The notes beneath the pieces are model-generated. The model ran no database searches. It saw nothing but the letters and a program-made list of their open reading frames with translations, and was not told the origin of the DNA. From Candidatus Omnitrophota bacterium (GTDB taxonomy: Bacteria; Omnitrophota; Gorgyraeia; Gygaellales; Profunditerraquicolaceae), in contig JAQTQJ010000018.1 of assembly GCA_028712255.1 (NCBI GenBank), positions 1 through 33,016 of the forward strand: 33,016 nt of DNA. Reading direction: 5' to 3'. Shown piece after piece: positions 13,389-20,943 of the stretch (position 1 is the stretch's first letter; every line of letters starts with the position of its first letter). The translations under genes were made by a program, and so were the position numbers.

Positions 13389-14492
13389 ATGATTTTACAT
13401 GTTGATATGGATGCTTTTTTTGCCTCAATCGAACAGGCAATTAATCCACGCCTAAAAGGCAAACCTTTAATCGTTGGTTCGCGCGGTAGCAAAATGCATA
13501 CAGTAGTTTGCGCTGCAAGTTATGCCGCTAAAGCCTTAGGAATTCATTCCGGTATGCCATCGCGTGAGGCTTTTGACAGATGCCCGAATTTAGAGTTTGT
13601 AGCAGCAGATCAGGCTAAGTATATCTGGACTTCAGAACAGATTTTTGAGTTACTGAAAGGTTATGATTTACCGCTAAATTATACCTCAATCGATGAGTTT
13701 CAAATGGATGTGTCGGGTTGCCAAAACCCGCTAACGTTGGGTAAGGAAGTTAAAGAGCAGATATATGCAAACTTTAACATTACTGCCTCAGTTGGCATAG
13801 CTAAAAACTGGCTTTTAGCCAAGCTGGCTTCTAAAATAAATAAACCGGATGGACTAACTTTAATTAATGATGAAAACTTTGAAAGCATTTTACGCCAAAC
13901 TTCACTTAATAAACTTTGTGGTATGGGTGGTAAAACCGGTGTTATTTTTATGAATCAGGGCCTAAAAACCTGTTGGGATTTATACCTAAACTTACCGGCT
14001 TTTTTTGATGAAAATTCCGGTAAGTTTGAGGAAAATTGCGGTAAGTCTAGCCAAAAGCCTAAATCAGTAAGCCATTCATACACTCTACCTAAGGCTCAAA
14101 TAAACCCCCAGGTTATCCAGGCTTGGATCAGATTGCTTTCTGAAATGGTTGCTATAAGGCTAAGACAAGAAAATTTAGTTAGTCAAACTGTGCACCTTTA
14201 TTTATGCGGCCCGGAAATCGGTAATTTTGGGGCTCAGAAAACCTATCAAGTTCAAACTAATGATGGTTATGAAATTTATCAAAGAGCCTTTAAAATAATG
14301 GGTAAATCAACCCTTATAAATCCTCGAATTCGGGCAATTGGGGTCACTTGCAGCAGCCTTTCTTGGGACACTAATCAGCCTTTACTTAGCGAAGAAATCC
14401 GTAGGAAGGGGCTAATTTGCGCCCTAGACCGCATAAATAATCGCTTTGGAGAGGGGTCAATTTATCCTGCAGTTACTGTTTTAACTCGTTAG
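13389..14492 (+). CDS. dinB: DNA polymerase IV (Y-family)
   Basis: Error-prone translesion polymerase, 367 aa. Catalytic acids Asp6 and Asp8 are in ILHVDMDAFFASIE, and Asp102/Glu103 in TSIDEFQMD. The fingers segment PLIVGSRGSKMHTVVCAASYAAKALGI is complete, and the helix-hairpin-helix thumb region has SVGIAKNWLLAKLASKINKPDG. Between thumb and little finger is a Ser/Lys/Glu-rich linker (about residues 205-230) with an internal near-repeat (EN-SGKFEENCGKS). The little finger ends in RLVTVLTR-like ALDRINNRFGEGSIYPAVTVLTR. It probably belongs to the LexA regulon. Length is slightly above the usual 350. Confidence 0.92.
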   Translation: MILHVDMDAFFASIEQAINPRLKGKPLIVGSRGSKMHTVVCAASYAAKALGIHSGMPSREAFDRCPNLEFVAADQAKYIWTSEQIFELLKGYDLPLNYTSIDEFQMDVSGCQNPLTLGKEVKEQIYANFNITASVGIAKNWLLAKLASKINKPDGLTLINDENFESILRQTSLNKLCGMGGKTGVIFMNQGLKTCWDLYLNLPAFFDENSGKFEENCGKSSQKPKSVSHSYTLPKAQINPQVIQAWIRLLSEMVAIRLRQENLVSQTVHLYLCGPEIGNFGAQKTYQVQTNDGYEIYQRAFKIMGKSTLINPRIRAIGVTCSSLSWDTNQPLLSEEIRRKGLICALDRINNRFGEGSIYPAVTVLTR

Positions 14493-14743
14493 TGAAGATT
14501 TAAAACTCACGCTAAATTATTCCAATAAAACTAAAAAATCCAGGGAAGTTGCCGCATAAATTTCGCTTGGATTGTTATGAATAAAATAAAGCGGTAAGTT
14601 TAAGTAAACAAGATTTGCCTTTTCCACAGCCCAAAAGCAATCCTTAATAACCTATTGTCTTCTATAGTGTTAAGAAGACTTAGCTAAGATAGACAAGTTA
14701 ACATAAGATATATTATAGGAAGTACAGCATACAGGGAAAACCG
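14493..14743. other. Convergent intergenic region
   Basis: No gene seen. A weak hairpin (GTCTTCT 14657-14663 / AGAAGAC 14673-14679) and a copy of CGGTAAGTTTAAGTA at 14591-14605 are present. It separates the + strand dinB from - strand genes. Confidence 0.4.
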
Positions 14744-14811
14744 CCATTCTGAGGCCCATAAGGCCGAAGGATCTTATTAGCTCAAGATTCTTCGCTTCGC
14801 TCAGGATGACG
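14744..14811. repeat. TCATTCTGAG-family repeat
   Basis: CCATTCTGAGGCC...GAAGGATC and GATTCTTCGCTTCGCTCAGGATGAC. It relates to 7687-7767 and runs into the last codons of the DUF134 gene. Confidence 0.8.
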
Positions 14812-15139
14812 AATGGATATTTTTGGGTTGGTCAATGCGGGAACTGATTACGTATTGGCCGCCTTGTATTCTTATGGCGGATCCGGTGATTATTCCTTTA
14901 GCGATTAAATTACGCGCTCTTTTTAATATTCTACTAAAGGTTTGTTGGGATATATGCATGGATTTTGCTGCTTCCTTTTGGTTTAAGCCTTGGTAATCTG
15001 CTAACCTTAAAGCTTCAAATTCATCTATTTTTAGCTCAACCTCATCAGGCCTTCCTGGTTTGCCTCTGGGGCTAAATTGGTTGATTTTAGGGTCAACTTT
15101 AACTATTCTGTATTTTCGGGGTCTTCCTCGTGGACGCAT
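14801..15139 (-). CDS. DUF134 family DNA-binding protein
   Basis: 112 aa; TTGGAG upstream of ATG 15139 is the ribosome site. The N-terminus MRPRGRPRKYRIV and the segment SPRGKPGRPDEVELKIDEFEALRLADYQGLNQKEAAKSM are the hallmarks of DUF134, a small family with a sigma-70 region-4-like helix-turn-helix. The HTH is at about residues 50-80 (NQKEAAKSMHISQQTFSRILKRARNLIAK). Members often accompany NifX/dinitrogenase-cofactor-like genes; none lies next to it here. The last residues (KNIHSSS) are encoded by the adjoining repeat, so its C-terminus may have been changed by repeat insertion. Confidence 0.85.
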   Translation of the reverse strand: MRPRGRPRKYRIVKVDPKINQFSPRGKPGRPDEVELKIDEFEALRLADYQGLNQKEAAKSMHISQQTFSRILKRARNLIAKGIITGSAIRIQGGQYVISSRIDQPKNIHSSS

Positions 15140-15225
15140 CTGGCTCCAAGGATTTATTTACCTATTTTTACTTACTTTTAACGCCGTATTTATTATGAGT
15201 ACCTACTTATAAATAGATATTTTTT

Positions 15226-15252
15226 AGGGCCTGTTTTATGGTGACAGGCCCT
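15226..15252. other. Hairpin between DUF134 and the lysine-rich gene
   Basis: AGGGCCTGT (15226-15234) and ACAGGCCCT (15244-15252) form a 9-bp stem with a 9-nt loop. No U-run follows the stem in the orientation of the upstream - strand gene, so it is not a standard terminator. Confidence 0.5.
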
Positions 15253-15259
15253 TCTGAAT

Positions 15260-15688
15260 TTATAGTTTATAAACTTTGTCTTCTTGTCTTACTCTGGAAA
15301 TTACCTGTAGGCCAATTTCATCGCCTCTTTTAGCGTTTTGGATAGTTACTCTATCAATCTGTATTGAGGTTACAGGCTGGGTAAAATCCGTAGTATGCCC
15401 TTTGATTTTTACCATATTCCCTATTGCTAAGGGCCCCTTTAATTTGATCACTGCGGCTTGAACATGGGGAAAATAATGTGTTATTAAACCTATAAGGTTA
15501 CCTTCTTTTTTGGGAGGTTTTTTTATTGCTAACTTCTTTTTTGGAGTAGTTTTTTTCTTTAAGGCGGGTTTTCTTTTAATGATTTTTTTCTTAATTGGCT
15601 GCTTTTTGGTTGTTTTTTTTACCGTTTTTTTTCCGCCGAAGGCGGATCCGCCTACGGCGGAGACCCTCTTTTTCTTTTTTAAAGCCAT
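15260..15688 (-). CDS. Lysine-rich tail plus translation-factor-like beta-barrel protein
   Basis: 142 aa from ATG 15688, chosen because GGAGGG lies 8 bp before it. Residues 1-62 are a histone H1-like basic tail (KKKTTPKKK, KKPPKK). Residues 63-142 match the small EF-Tu domain-2-like barrel: IGLITHYFPHVQAAVIKL, GPLAIGNMVKIKGHTTDFTQPVTSIQID, AKRGDEIGLQV, and VYKL at the end. Stand-alone copies of this barrel are common in bacteria with unknown role. The segment SAVGGSAFGG in the tail is encoded by a palindromic element (15632-15661). It is the last gene of the operon that contains the ParA-CBM48 protein. Confidence 0.75.
   Translation of the reverse strand: MALKKKKRVSAVGGSAFGGKKTVKKTTKKQPIKKKIIKRKPALKKKTTPKKKLAIKKPPKKEGNLIGLITHYFPHVQAAVIKLKGPLAIGNMVKIKGHTTDFTQPVTSIQIDRVTIQNAKRGDEIGLQVISRVRQEDKVYKL
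15632..15661. repeat. Palindromic element inside the lysine-rich gene
   Basis: TCCGCCGAAGGCGGATCC and GCCTACGGCGGA form a nested palindrome of 30 bp, encoding S-A-V-G-G-S-A-F-G-G in frame. Ten codons exactly, so the reading frame is kept. Confidence 0.8.
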
Positions 15689-15701
15689 TGGCGAGCCCTC
15701 C

Positions 15702-16028
15702 TTATATGACAACTTCTTCAGATATTTTAGTTACAACTGGTATACGGCAGTAAAAGCCTAAAGCAGATTGCATAATTGCCCATATTGAAATAAGCAGGAA
15801 TAACGCATACCCAAAGACCCCGATTAGCCATCCAAGTAAAGGTATAATTGAAAGTATAAAAGCTGCAACTTCCATTACAAAAAGTACCAATCCTTGTTTA
15901 GCATGGTAAAGAGCGAACTTATTATTTTTTTTTAAAACCAGGGTAATTATACAAAGAAAAGAAACATATGAGATTATAGCAAAGAATCTGCCATCACGAA
16001 TTACTTCTTCGTCTTGCGGGGAAGTCAT
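15702..16028 (-). CDS. DUF4870-like small membrane protein
   Basis: 108 aa from ATG 16028 with SD AGGAGA. Three membrane segments: about 17-32, 44-64 and 67-88, with a conserved-looking FALYHAKQGLVLFV between the first two, which is the typical H-x-[KR]-Q-[GA] loop of the DUF4870/Tic20-like small membrane proteins. Function unknown. It sits 15 bp after the ParA-CBM48 gene and 13 bp before the lysine-rich gene, so it is part of that operon and could act at the membrane with those proteins. Confidence 0.75.
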   Translation of the reverse strand: MTSPQDEEVIRDGRFFAIISYVSFLCIITLVLKKNNKFALYHAKQGLVLFVMEVAAFILSIIPLLGWLIGVFGYALFLLISIWAIMQSALGFYCRIPVVTKISEEVVI

Positions 16029-16043
16029 TTATATTCTCCTAAG

Positions 16044-17141
16044 CTACTTGTTTACTTCTAATAAGGAATCTAATGATCCGTAAGTATTTAATTGGGTTAA
16101 TGGATTATTGGGATCTTCGACCCAATTACCATCAATTACAAAACGGTAACGGTACTTACCGTTGTTTAAGTTTAAGCGTTTAATCCAGCATCCATTGTTT
16201 TTCTCCATCCGGCTGAATTCATCTAGTTTCCAATTATTGAATTCTCCGGCAAGATAAACTTCTTTTGCCTCAGGAGCTTTGATTGTGAGTACAACTTCAT
16301 TTAATTTAGGCAGGTTTTCTTTTATTATCTCTTTTAGGCGTTTCTCAAAGGTTTTCTCTAGAGCCAGGCTAGGTGTTATAGGAAGGGCTTCTTGCGTGAT
16401 GATTTCACGGGAAAGTGAAAAATAATCCTTTGCTCCGCGGCAGTATTTATCATAAACATGTATATGTAATCCTTCGTTTTGCGCTTCCTTTAATTTTACG
16501 TTCACATGGATAATGTTGGAAAACATCCTGTTTTTATAATCAGTTTTGATTTTTTCAAGCATCTTAAATGAATGCTGCAATCTAGAATCAAAGTTAGTTA
16601 CCAGTATCTGGAAATTTACGCTGTGGTTTAGCCTCTCTTTAACCAGATTAATAATACTGGTTAACTGGTTCACGCCTTCAAGAGAAAATCTACTAGCCTC
16701 AACCGGGATGATTATTTCATTTGCCGCCCTTAAGGCGTTAATGGTTAGAATTCCTAAGTTTGGCGGGCAATCAATTAAGATATAATCGTAGTTACTCTGA
16801 AAACCTCTTAAAGTATCCCATAGCCGGGATTCGCGGCCAATCTCACCGCTTAGTTCTTGTTCTAACGTGCTTAGGATTAACGAGGAAGGCGCAATATCAA
16901 AATTCTCTCCGATATTTTGGATTATTTCACCAATTTTTGCTTTTTTATGGGTAATTTTAGAAAGGACATTGTAAATGCTTAATTCAGCTTTAATATTTAA
17001 ACCGCTTGTTGCATGCGCCTGAGGATCAAGGTCGATAAGCAGGACTTTGCGTTTATTAGACGCAAGTGAAGCAGCCAGGTTTATGGAAGTAGTTGTTTTT
17101 CCGCATCCACCTTTCTGATTAGCAATTGAAATTATGCGCAT
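16044..17141 (-). CDS. ParA-family ATPase fused to a C-terminal CBM48/AMPK-type glycogen-binding module
   Basis: 365 aa from ATG 17141 with a strong SD. Residues 1-255 are a ParA/Soj ATPase: KGGCGKTTTS at 10-19 (deviant Walker A with its signature Lys10 and Lys15), IDLDPQAHATSG at 36-47, and YILIDCPPNLGILTINAL as Walker B. A helical linker of about 30 residues follows, then residues about 283-362 form a CBM48-like beta-sandwich: VYLAGEFNNWK, GKYRYRFVIDGNWVEDPNNP. Trp304 and Trp340 align with the glucan-stacking Trp residues of AMPK-beta. The reading is direct and the fusion shows no frame break. ParA-type ATPases position plasmids, chromosomes or protein bodies on the nucleoid; a glycogen-binding end suggests that a polyglucan is the cargo (inference). 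Gap to the upstream gene is 13 bp. Confidence 0.85.
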   Translation of the reverse strand: MRIISIANQKGGCGKTTTSINLAASLASNKRKVLLIDLDPQAHATSGLNIKAELSIYNVLSKITHKKAKIGEIIQNIGENFDIAPSSLILSTLEQELSGEIGRESRLWDTLRGFQSNYDYILIDCPPNLGILTINALRAANEIIIPVEASRFSLEGVNQLTSIINLVKERLNHSVNFQILVTNFDSRLQHSFKMLEKIKTDYKNRMFSNIIHVNVKLKEAQNEGLHIHVYDKYCRGAKDYFSLSREIITQEALPITPSLALEKTFEKRLKEIIKENLPKLNEVVLTIKAPEAKEVYLAGEFNNWKLDEFSRMEKNNGCWIKRLNLNNGKYRYRFVIDGNWVEDPNNPLTQLNTYGSLDSLLEVNK

Positions 17142-17154
17142 TTGCCCCCCCTCC

Positions 17155-17727
17155 CTATTTTATTACTCTTATATTATCAAGATAGACTATGCCTGATTTT
17201 TCACGAGCATTCCATTCCTCAACGCTAAAATCAAGCGATTTCATTTGAGTCCAATCGCCAACTTTTGCGAAACGGCTAAAATCTAATTGTTGTTCTGTCC
17301 ATTTACTTGAAATATCTTTTACGTAAATTTCAGATTTTTCATTGAAGCGATTAGTAAATTCGACTCTCAATGAAATTATATCTTTAGGATTGATTTTTCT
17401 TACTGTAAAAGCCAAGGCTTTATATTTAGATAAATTCAGCTGCTTAAGGTTAAGTGAAAAAACTTCTTTTTTTGCAGGATCAAAATTAAAATTTATTTTT
17501 CCCACATTTTGATATAGAAATAGGGCGATTTGGGCACTTTTGTTGTGATTAATAATGTAAGGATAGGTAGCAACACTTCCTAACCCCAAAATAGACACTA
17601 ATACTAAAAGGATTAATCCTAGTACTATTTTAGGGTAATGTTCTAATCTATGTTTTTTCTTCGAGGACTTAGATGAGGCATCTAGATAAATATTGGCCAG
17701 ATGCTCATAGATTTCTTTCTTATTCAC
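17155..17727 (-). CDS. Membrane-anchored protein with periplasmic carbohydrate-binding-like beta domain
   Basis: 190 aa from GTG 17727. About 30 cytoplasmic residues (helical start, then SSKSSKKKHR) precede a membrane helix at about 33-57 (IVLGLILLVLVSILGLGSV). The outer part has a beta-sandwich pattern: LSKYKALAFTVRKI, ISLRVEFTNRFNEKSEIYV, SKWTEQQLDFSRF, DWTQMKSLDFSVEEW, and GIVYLDNIRVIK. That last motif (G-x-[IV]-Y-[ILV]-D-[ND]-[IV]) is typical of galactose-binding/CBM-like domains. Carbohydrate binding is inference. First gene of the operon; the ParA-CBM48 gene follows directly. Confidence 0.65.
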   Translation of the reverse strand: MNKKEIYEHLANIYLDASSKSSKKKHRLEHYPKIVLGLILLVLVSILGLGSVATYPYIINHNKSAQIALFLYQNVGKINFNFDPAKKEVFSLNLKQLNLSKYKALAFTVRKINPKDIISLRVEFTNRFNEKSEIYVKDISSKWTEQQLDFSRFAKVGDWTQMKSLDFSVEEWNAREKSGIVYLDNIRVIK

Positions 17728-17822
17728 CCAACACCTTTTTTATTTTTATACTTTCCCCTTAACGCCTCTTTTTTAAAGCTAACATTTGATATTAAGAAAG
17801 CGATGGCATCATTTGAGAATAC

Positions 17823-17851
17823 TTTATAACATAAAACCCTATTTATGTCAA
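17823..17851 (-). promoter_or_regulatory. Promoter of the ParA-CBM48 operon
   Basis: On the - strand: TTGACA (17851-17846), 17-nt spacer, TATAAA (17828-17823). The -35 box overlaps the TGA stop of the GH57 gene. The leader to the GTG at 17727 would be about 90 nt. Confidence 0.7.
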
Positions 17852-19407
17852 GGGGTTAAGGGGTCTTTTAAGTATGCCGGAAACTTTTTGTCTATTAATT
17901 TATAAAAGTTAGTTAAGTGTAGCCTGAACAACCGGTCAAATGATCCATCAGGGTCTTCACCAGCCCACCAAAACCAGTCACTGCCTTCTAGGATATGTAT
18001 TTGTTTCCAAGCTAAATCACTTGGGTCTGGAATTTCTTTTATTGCTTTGCGCGCATCTGTCAGCCATTCCCATGCTTTTACTTTATAAGGATTACCGATC
18101 CATTTTCCAAACTCTCCATAGATCCAGCTTCCGGGGGCCAGATGTTTTATTTCAGATTTTGAAGGATTATCTTTTAAGTACTGGCTGATTGTAGTAGTTT
18201 TTACAAATGATGCCTCGGATATATGCCCATAAAATAATTCCAAAAAGTCATGCCCATCATTACGAAAATATTCCCAAGCGTTTTCTCCATCCATAGCAAC
18301 TGTTACCAGAATATTTTTTTCTTTTTGGCCTTTGCCGGAAAATACTTTATTGATATTTTCTAGATGTTTCATAAAATTATTTACGGCGTCGATTTCTGTC
18401 ATTCCTTGATAAGAAAATCCGATTAGATCTGAAAGGTTACGGTCACGAAAAACAATATTAAGTTGGCCTTCTTTTATTTTTAATAAGTGGGGCTTGTAAA
18501 GAAGATTAGTATCACGCTTTTTTGTTCTTAAAGATTTAAATAAAATTGCCTCGTCAGTAACAATCCATTTTATGCCTGATTTAATAATAAACGGTAGGAT
18601 TTCTTCGCTTACCCCTTCTTCCGAAGGCCACATTCCCGAGGGTGCGCAACCAAACCTCTCGTTATAATATTTAACTGCACTATCAATTTGATATTTAGCA
18701 TCCTGCGGGTAGCTAAATTCTTCTTTAGGTAGGTGTGTTTTATTGTTTGCTTCTTTGGCGATATTGGTTGAGTAAAGTAATGGCAAGATTGGATGATAAT
18801 ACGGAGTTACACTAATTTCGATTTGGTTATTTTGTTTATAAAGACAGTATGTAGGAATAATTTCTTTTAGTATGCATAGTTGTTTATCTAAAACAATCGT
18901 TTTGTCCTGCTCGTTGAAAAACCTTTCTTTTAATACTATTTTTTTTAATTCAGGGGTATTCTGCCTAAAAGATGGATCAATCCATGCTAGATTAAATAGT
19001 AACTGTAAATCCAGGTAATCTTGAGTAGAGAATTTCAGGTTGTTATGTTTTTTAGAATAAAGTTGATAAAAACGCGGGAAAGTTGATATTACCTTATCCT
19101 TATTTATAGAGAAAAAATTTTGCAGAATAAATTCTTTGTCATGTTTAGACAATTCTACTGCTGGTTTTTTGCTTAATTCAAGGTATCTATCTCTTACGTT
19201 TGCGTTATTGTAATCTTCAATCTGTTCAAATAAAGATGGAACAACATTAAAAGTTTGTTTTATTTTAGGGAATTTTCCCAGGATTTGCACCATGTCTAGG
19301 TAATCTTTGGCGCCGTGTAGCCTGACCCAAGGCAAATCGCTCTCTTGCGTCAGGAGATTCTTATAATATGGTTGGTGCATATGAAAAATAAAAGCAAGAT
19401 TTACCAT
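17848..19407 (-). CDS. Glycoside hydrolase family 57 protein
   Basis: 519 aa, cytoplasmic (no signal peptide). GH57 enzymes act on alpha-glucans with retention. The conserved regions are visible in order: FIFHMHQPYY at 7-15, EISVTPYYHPILPLL at 197-211, PSGMWPSEEGVSEEIL at 256-271 containing the predicted nucleophile Glu, and VTVAMDGENAWEYF at 369-382 containing the acid/base Asp373. The C-terminal part, with HLAPGSWIYGEFGKWIGNP and EDPDGSFDRLFRLHLTNFY, is typical of the amylopullulanase/alpha-amylase branch. It sits upstream of a CBM48-containing operon, consistent with polyglucan turnover. A terminator hairpin lies 13 bp before its ATG and no SD is seen. Confidence 0.88.
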   Translation of the reverse strand: MVNLAFIFHMHQPYYKNLLTQESDLPWVRLHGAKDYLDMVQILGKFPKIKQTFNVVPSLFEQIEDYNNANVRDRYLELSKKPAVELSKHDKEFILQNFFSINKDKVISTFPRFYQLYSKKHNNLKFSTQDYLDLQLLFNLAWIDPSFRQNTPELKKIVLKERFFNEQDKTIVLDKQLCILKEIIPTYCLYKQNNQIEISVTPYYHPILPLLYSTNIAKEANNKTHLPKEEFSYPQDAKYQIDSAVKYYNERFGCAPSGMWPSEEGVSEEILPFIIKSGIKWIVTDEAILFKSLRTKKRDTNLLYKPHLLKIKEGQLNIVFRDRNLSDLIGFSYQGMTEIDAVNNFMKHLENINKVFSGKGQKEKNILVTVAMDGENAWEYFRNDGHDFLELFYGHISEASFVKTTTISQYLKDNPSKSEIKHLAPGSWIYGEFGKWIGNPYKVKAWEWLTDARKAIKEIPDPSDLAWKQIHILEGSDWFWWAGEDPDGSFDRLFRLHLTNFYKLIDKKFPAYLKDPLTP

Positions 19408-19420
19408 AATTTTAGGTATT

Positions 19421-19454
19421 AAAAAACCCTCGGAGGATTACCCCCCGAGGGTTT
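19421..19454 (-). terminator. Strong rho-independent terminator after the porin gene
   Basis: On the - strand AAACCCTCGG pairs with CCGAGGGTTT around an 11-nt loop, followed by a T6 run (plus-strand AAAAAA at 19421-19426). It lies 22 bp beyond the porin stop and only 13 bp before the GH57 start. Confidence 0.88.
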
Positions 19455-19476
19455 AATGTTTTCTACATAAACTGTA

Positions 19477-20811
19477 TTAGAATACTACTTTCATTGAGCC
19501 AATTACTTGCTGTGCTGATTTTCCATTAGCTGCAAGCGCAGGGCCTGGTCTGAAGACTCCACCAGTTATACCAAATTGCACATCTTCGGTATAATCATAA
19601 GTTGCAGTAATATCAAGGGCTTCACCAAGGTGTGTTTTTCCGGTATACGCAGTAGTTGTTAGATATGCAGTTGCATTATCATAGGAATGTGGAGCAGTAA
19701 ACGCTGCAGCATTCTTTTGAGCTACTCCATAGTATCCGAAAATCGCAGATATAGTTACATCTTCAACAGGTTTCATACTACCTTTTAAATTGAAAGCATT
19801 CATATTTGAGAAAGGTAATAGTGTGTAAACTATATTGTTGAGTTTTTGATCATAAAACAGAGAATCCCAACCAGAATTTCTAGTGCCACCAGTTTGGTCT
19901 CCAGAAAGATAGGTATAAGAAGCACCAATCTTAGGAGTAGTTTTTACTTTGGCAAAAGTATAGTCTGTCATTGCCTGTAATGCCCAGGCATCATGTTTTT
20001 TTGCACCAGTAGCCGAAGCAGCGTTTCTTCCAAGTTGATAAGCAGCTTCTAAAGAAGCAGTTAGATTTTCAATTGGAGAACTAGAAATTAAAGCGCCAAA
20101 TGTTGAAAGTTGATCTGTTCTGGTCCCGGTAGCAACAGGAGCAGTATTATTATCTCTTTTTAGCCAGTAATAAACAGAAACATCAGTCTTTTTGTTTAAT
20201 GCATATGTGGCATTAATACCAGTTAGGCTGATAGTATTTCTATCAGTTGTCATGGCTTGTTTTACTTGAGCATAAACTAAATCCACTACCAATGGATCAT
20301 AGTTTAAAGTTGCGCGAATTGCATCAAAGGCTTTTCTTTCCGTTAAATCAGTAGGAATGGTTGATGAGGTGCCGGCAATTTTTGCATTGCCAATAACAAA
20401 ACCATTACCGAATTTAATTTCTTGACGGCCTATAGTTAAAGTTAAAGGTGAATACAAAAATTCTTTTAGAGTAACATAAGCAAGGTCTAAATCAATATTT
20501 CCATTATTGCTATTAGCGGCTCCAGTATCCATCTGTCCGTTCCAGATTCTCTCATTGATAAGTCTTACGGTTGCCATGACATTATCAGTAAGATCAGCAT
20601 CAACGCGTAATCTGATCTGGCTCATTAAGAAGTTTTGTTTCAAGACGCTCTTGTCAGCACCAGTTGATGCCAAATTGAAATGATGTCTTGATACTCCACT
20701 TGCTAAAATGTCTCCGGAAACTTTTACATTCTGCACTTCTGCATAGGCGGCGCTAAATGTCAGCCCGACTATCAAAGCAAGCGCTAATACTACTATTAAG
20801 CGTTTACCCAT
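19477..20811 (-). CDS. Outer-membrane beta-barrel protein, alginate-export/porin-like
   Basis: 444 aa from ATG 20811 with a strong SD (AAGGAGGAG). Signal peptide at 1-24 (KRLIVVLALALIVGLTFSAAYA). Thereafter the chain alternates polar and aromatic residues in short beta strands, with QIRLRVDADLTDNVMATVRLINE and LTIGRQEIKFGNGFVIG, a pattern of the alginate-export family (R-x-E-x-x-[FY]-G). It ends in GSMKVVF, and the final Phe is the sorting signal for the barrel assembly machinery, so the organism is diderm. It may import or export oligosaccharides; substrate unknown. It has its own promoter and terminator and is probably highly expressed. Confidence 0.85.
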   Translation of the reverse strand: MGKRLIVVLALALIVGLTFSAAYAEVQNVKVSGDILASGVSRHHFNLASTGADKSVLKQNFLMSQIRLRVDADLTDNVMATVRLINERIWNGQMDTGAANSNNGNIDLDLAYVTLKEFLYSPLTLTIGRQEIKFGNGFVIGNAKIAGTSSTIPTDLTERKAFDAIRATLNYDPLVVDLVYAQVKQAMTTDRNTISLTGINATYALNKKTDVSVYYWLKRDNNTAPVATGTRTDQLSTFGALISSSPIENLTASLEAAYQLGRNAASATGAKKHDAWALQAMTDYTFAKVKTTPKIGASYTYLSGDQTGGTRNSGWDSLFYDQKLNNIVYTLLPFSNMNAFNLKGSMKPVEDVTISAIFGYYGVAQKNAAAFTAPHSYDNATAYLTTTAYTGKTHLGEALDITATYDYTEDVQFGITGGVFRPGPALAANGKSAQQVIGSMKVVF

Positions 20812-20856
20812 TTTTTTCTCCTCCTTTTTATTAACTGTTATGTTATATATAGTTAA

Positions 20857-20882
20857 CTAGGCTTTATAACGTTATTGCCTAG
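20857..20882. promoter_or_regulatory. Palindrome in the porin leader
   Basis: CTAGGC (20857-20862) and GCCTAG (20877-20882) flank a second palindrome ATAACGTTAT. The nested symmetry lies in the predicted 5' leader and may be an operator or a stabilising hairpin. Confidence 0.4.
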
Positions 20883-20908
20883 GATAATTTTCCTAACTAA
20901 TTATAGAT

Positions 20909-20936
20909 ATTTTACATATAACTCTATATTTGTCAA
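20909..20936 (-). promoter_or_regulatory. Promoter of the porin gene
   Basis: On the - strand: TTGACA (20936-20931), 16-nt spacer, TAAAAT (20914-20909), just downstream of the lipoprotein gene stop. Confidence 0.65.
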
Positions 20937-20943
20937 GAGTTTT

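Noticed and set aside
15226-15252. Rho-independent terminator
   Set aside because: The stem is good but no T-run follows it on the strand of the adjacent upstream gene.
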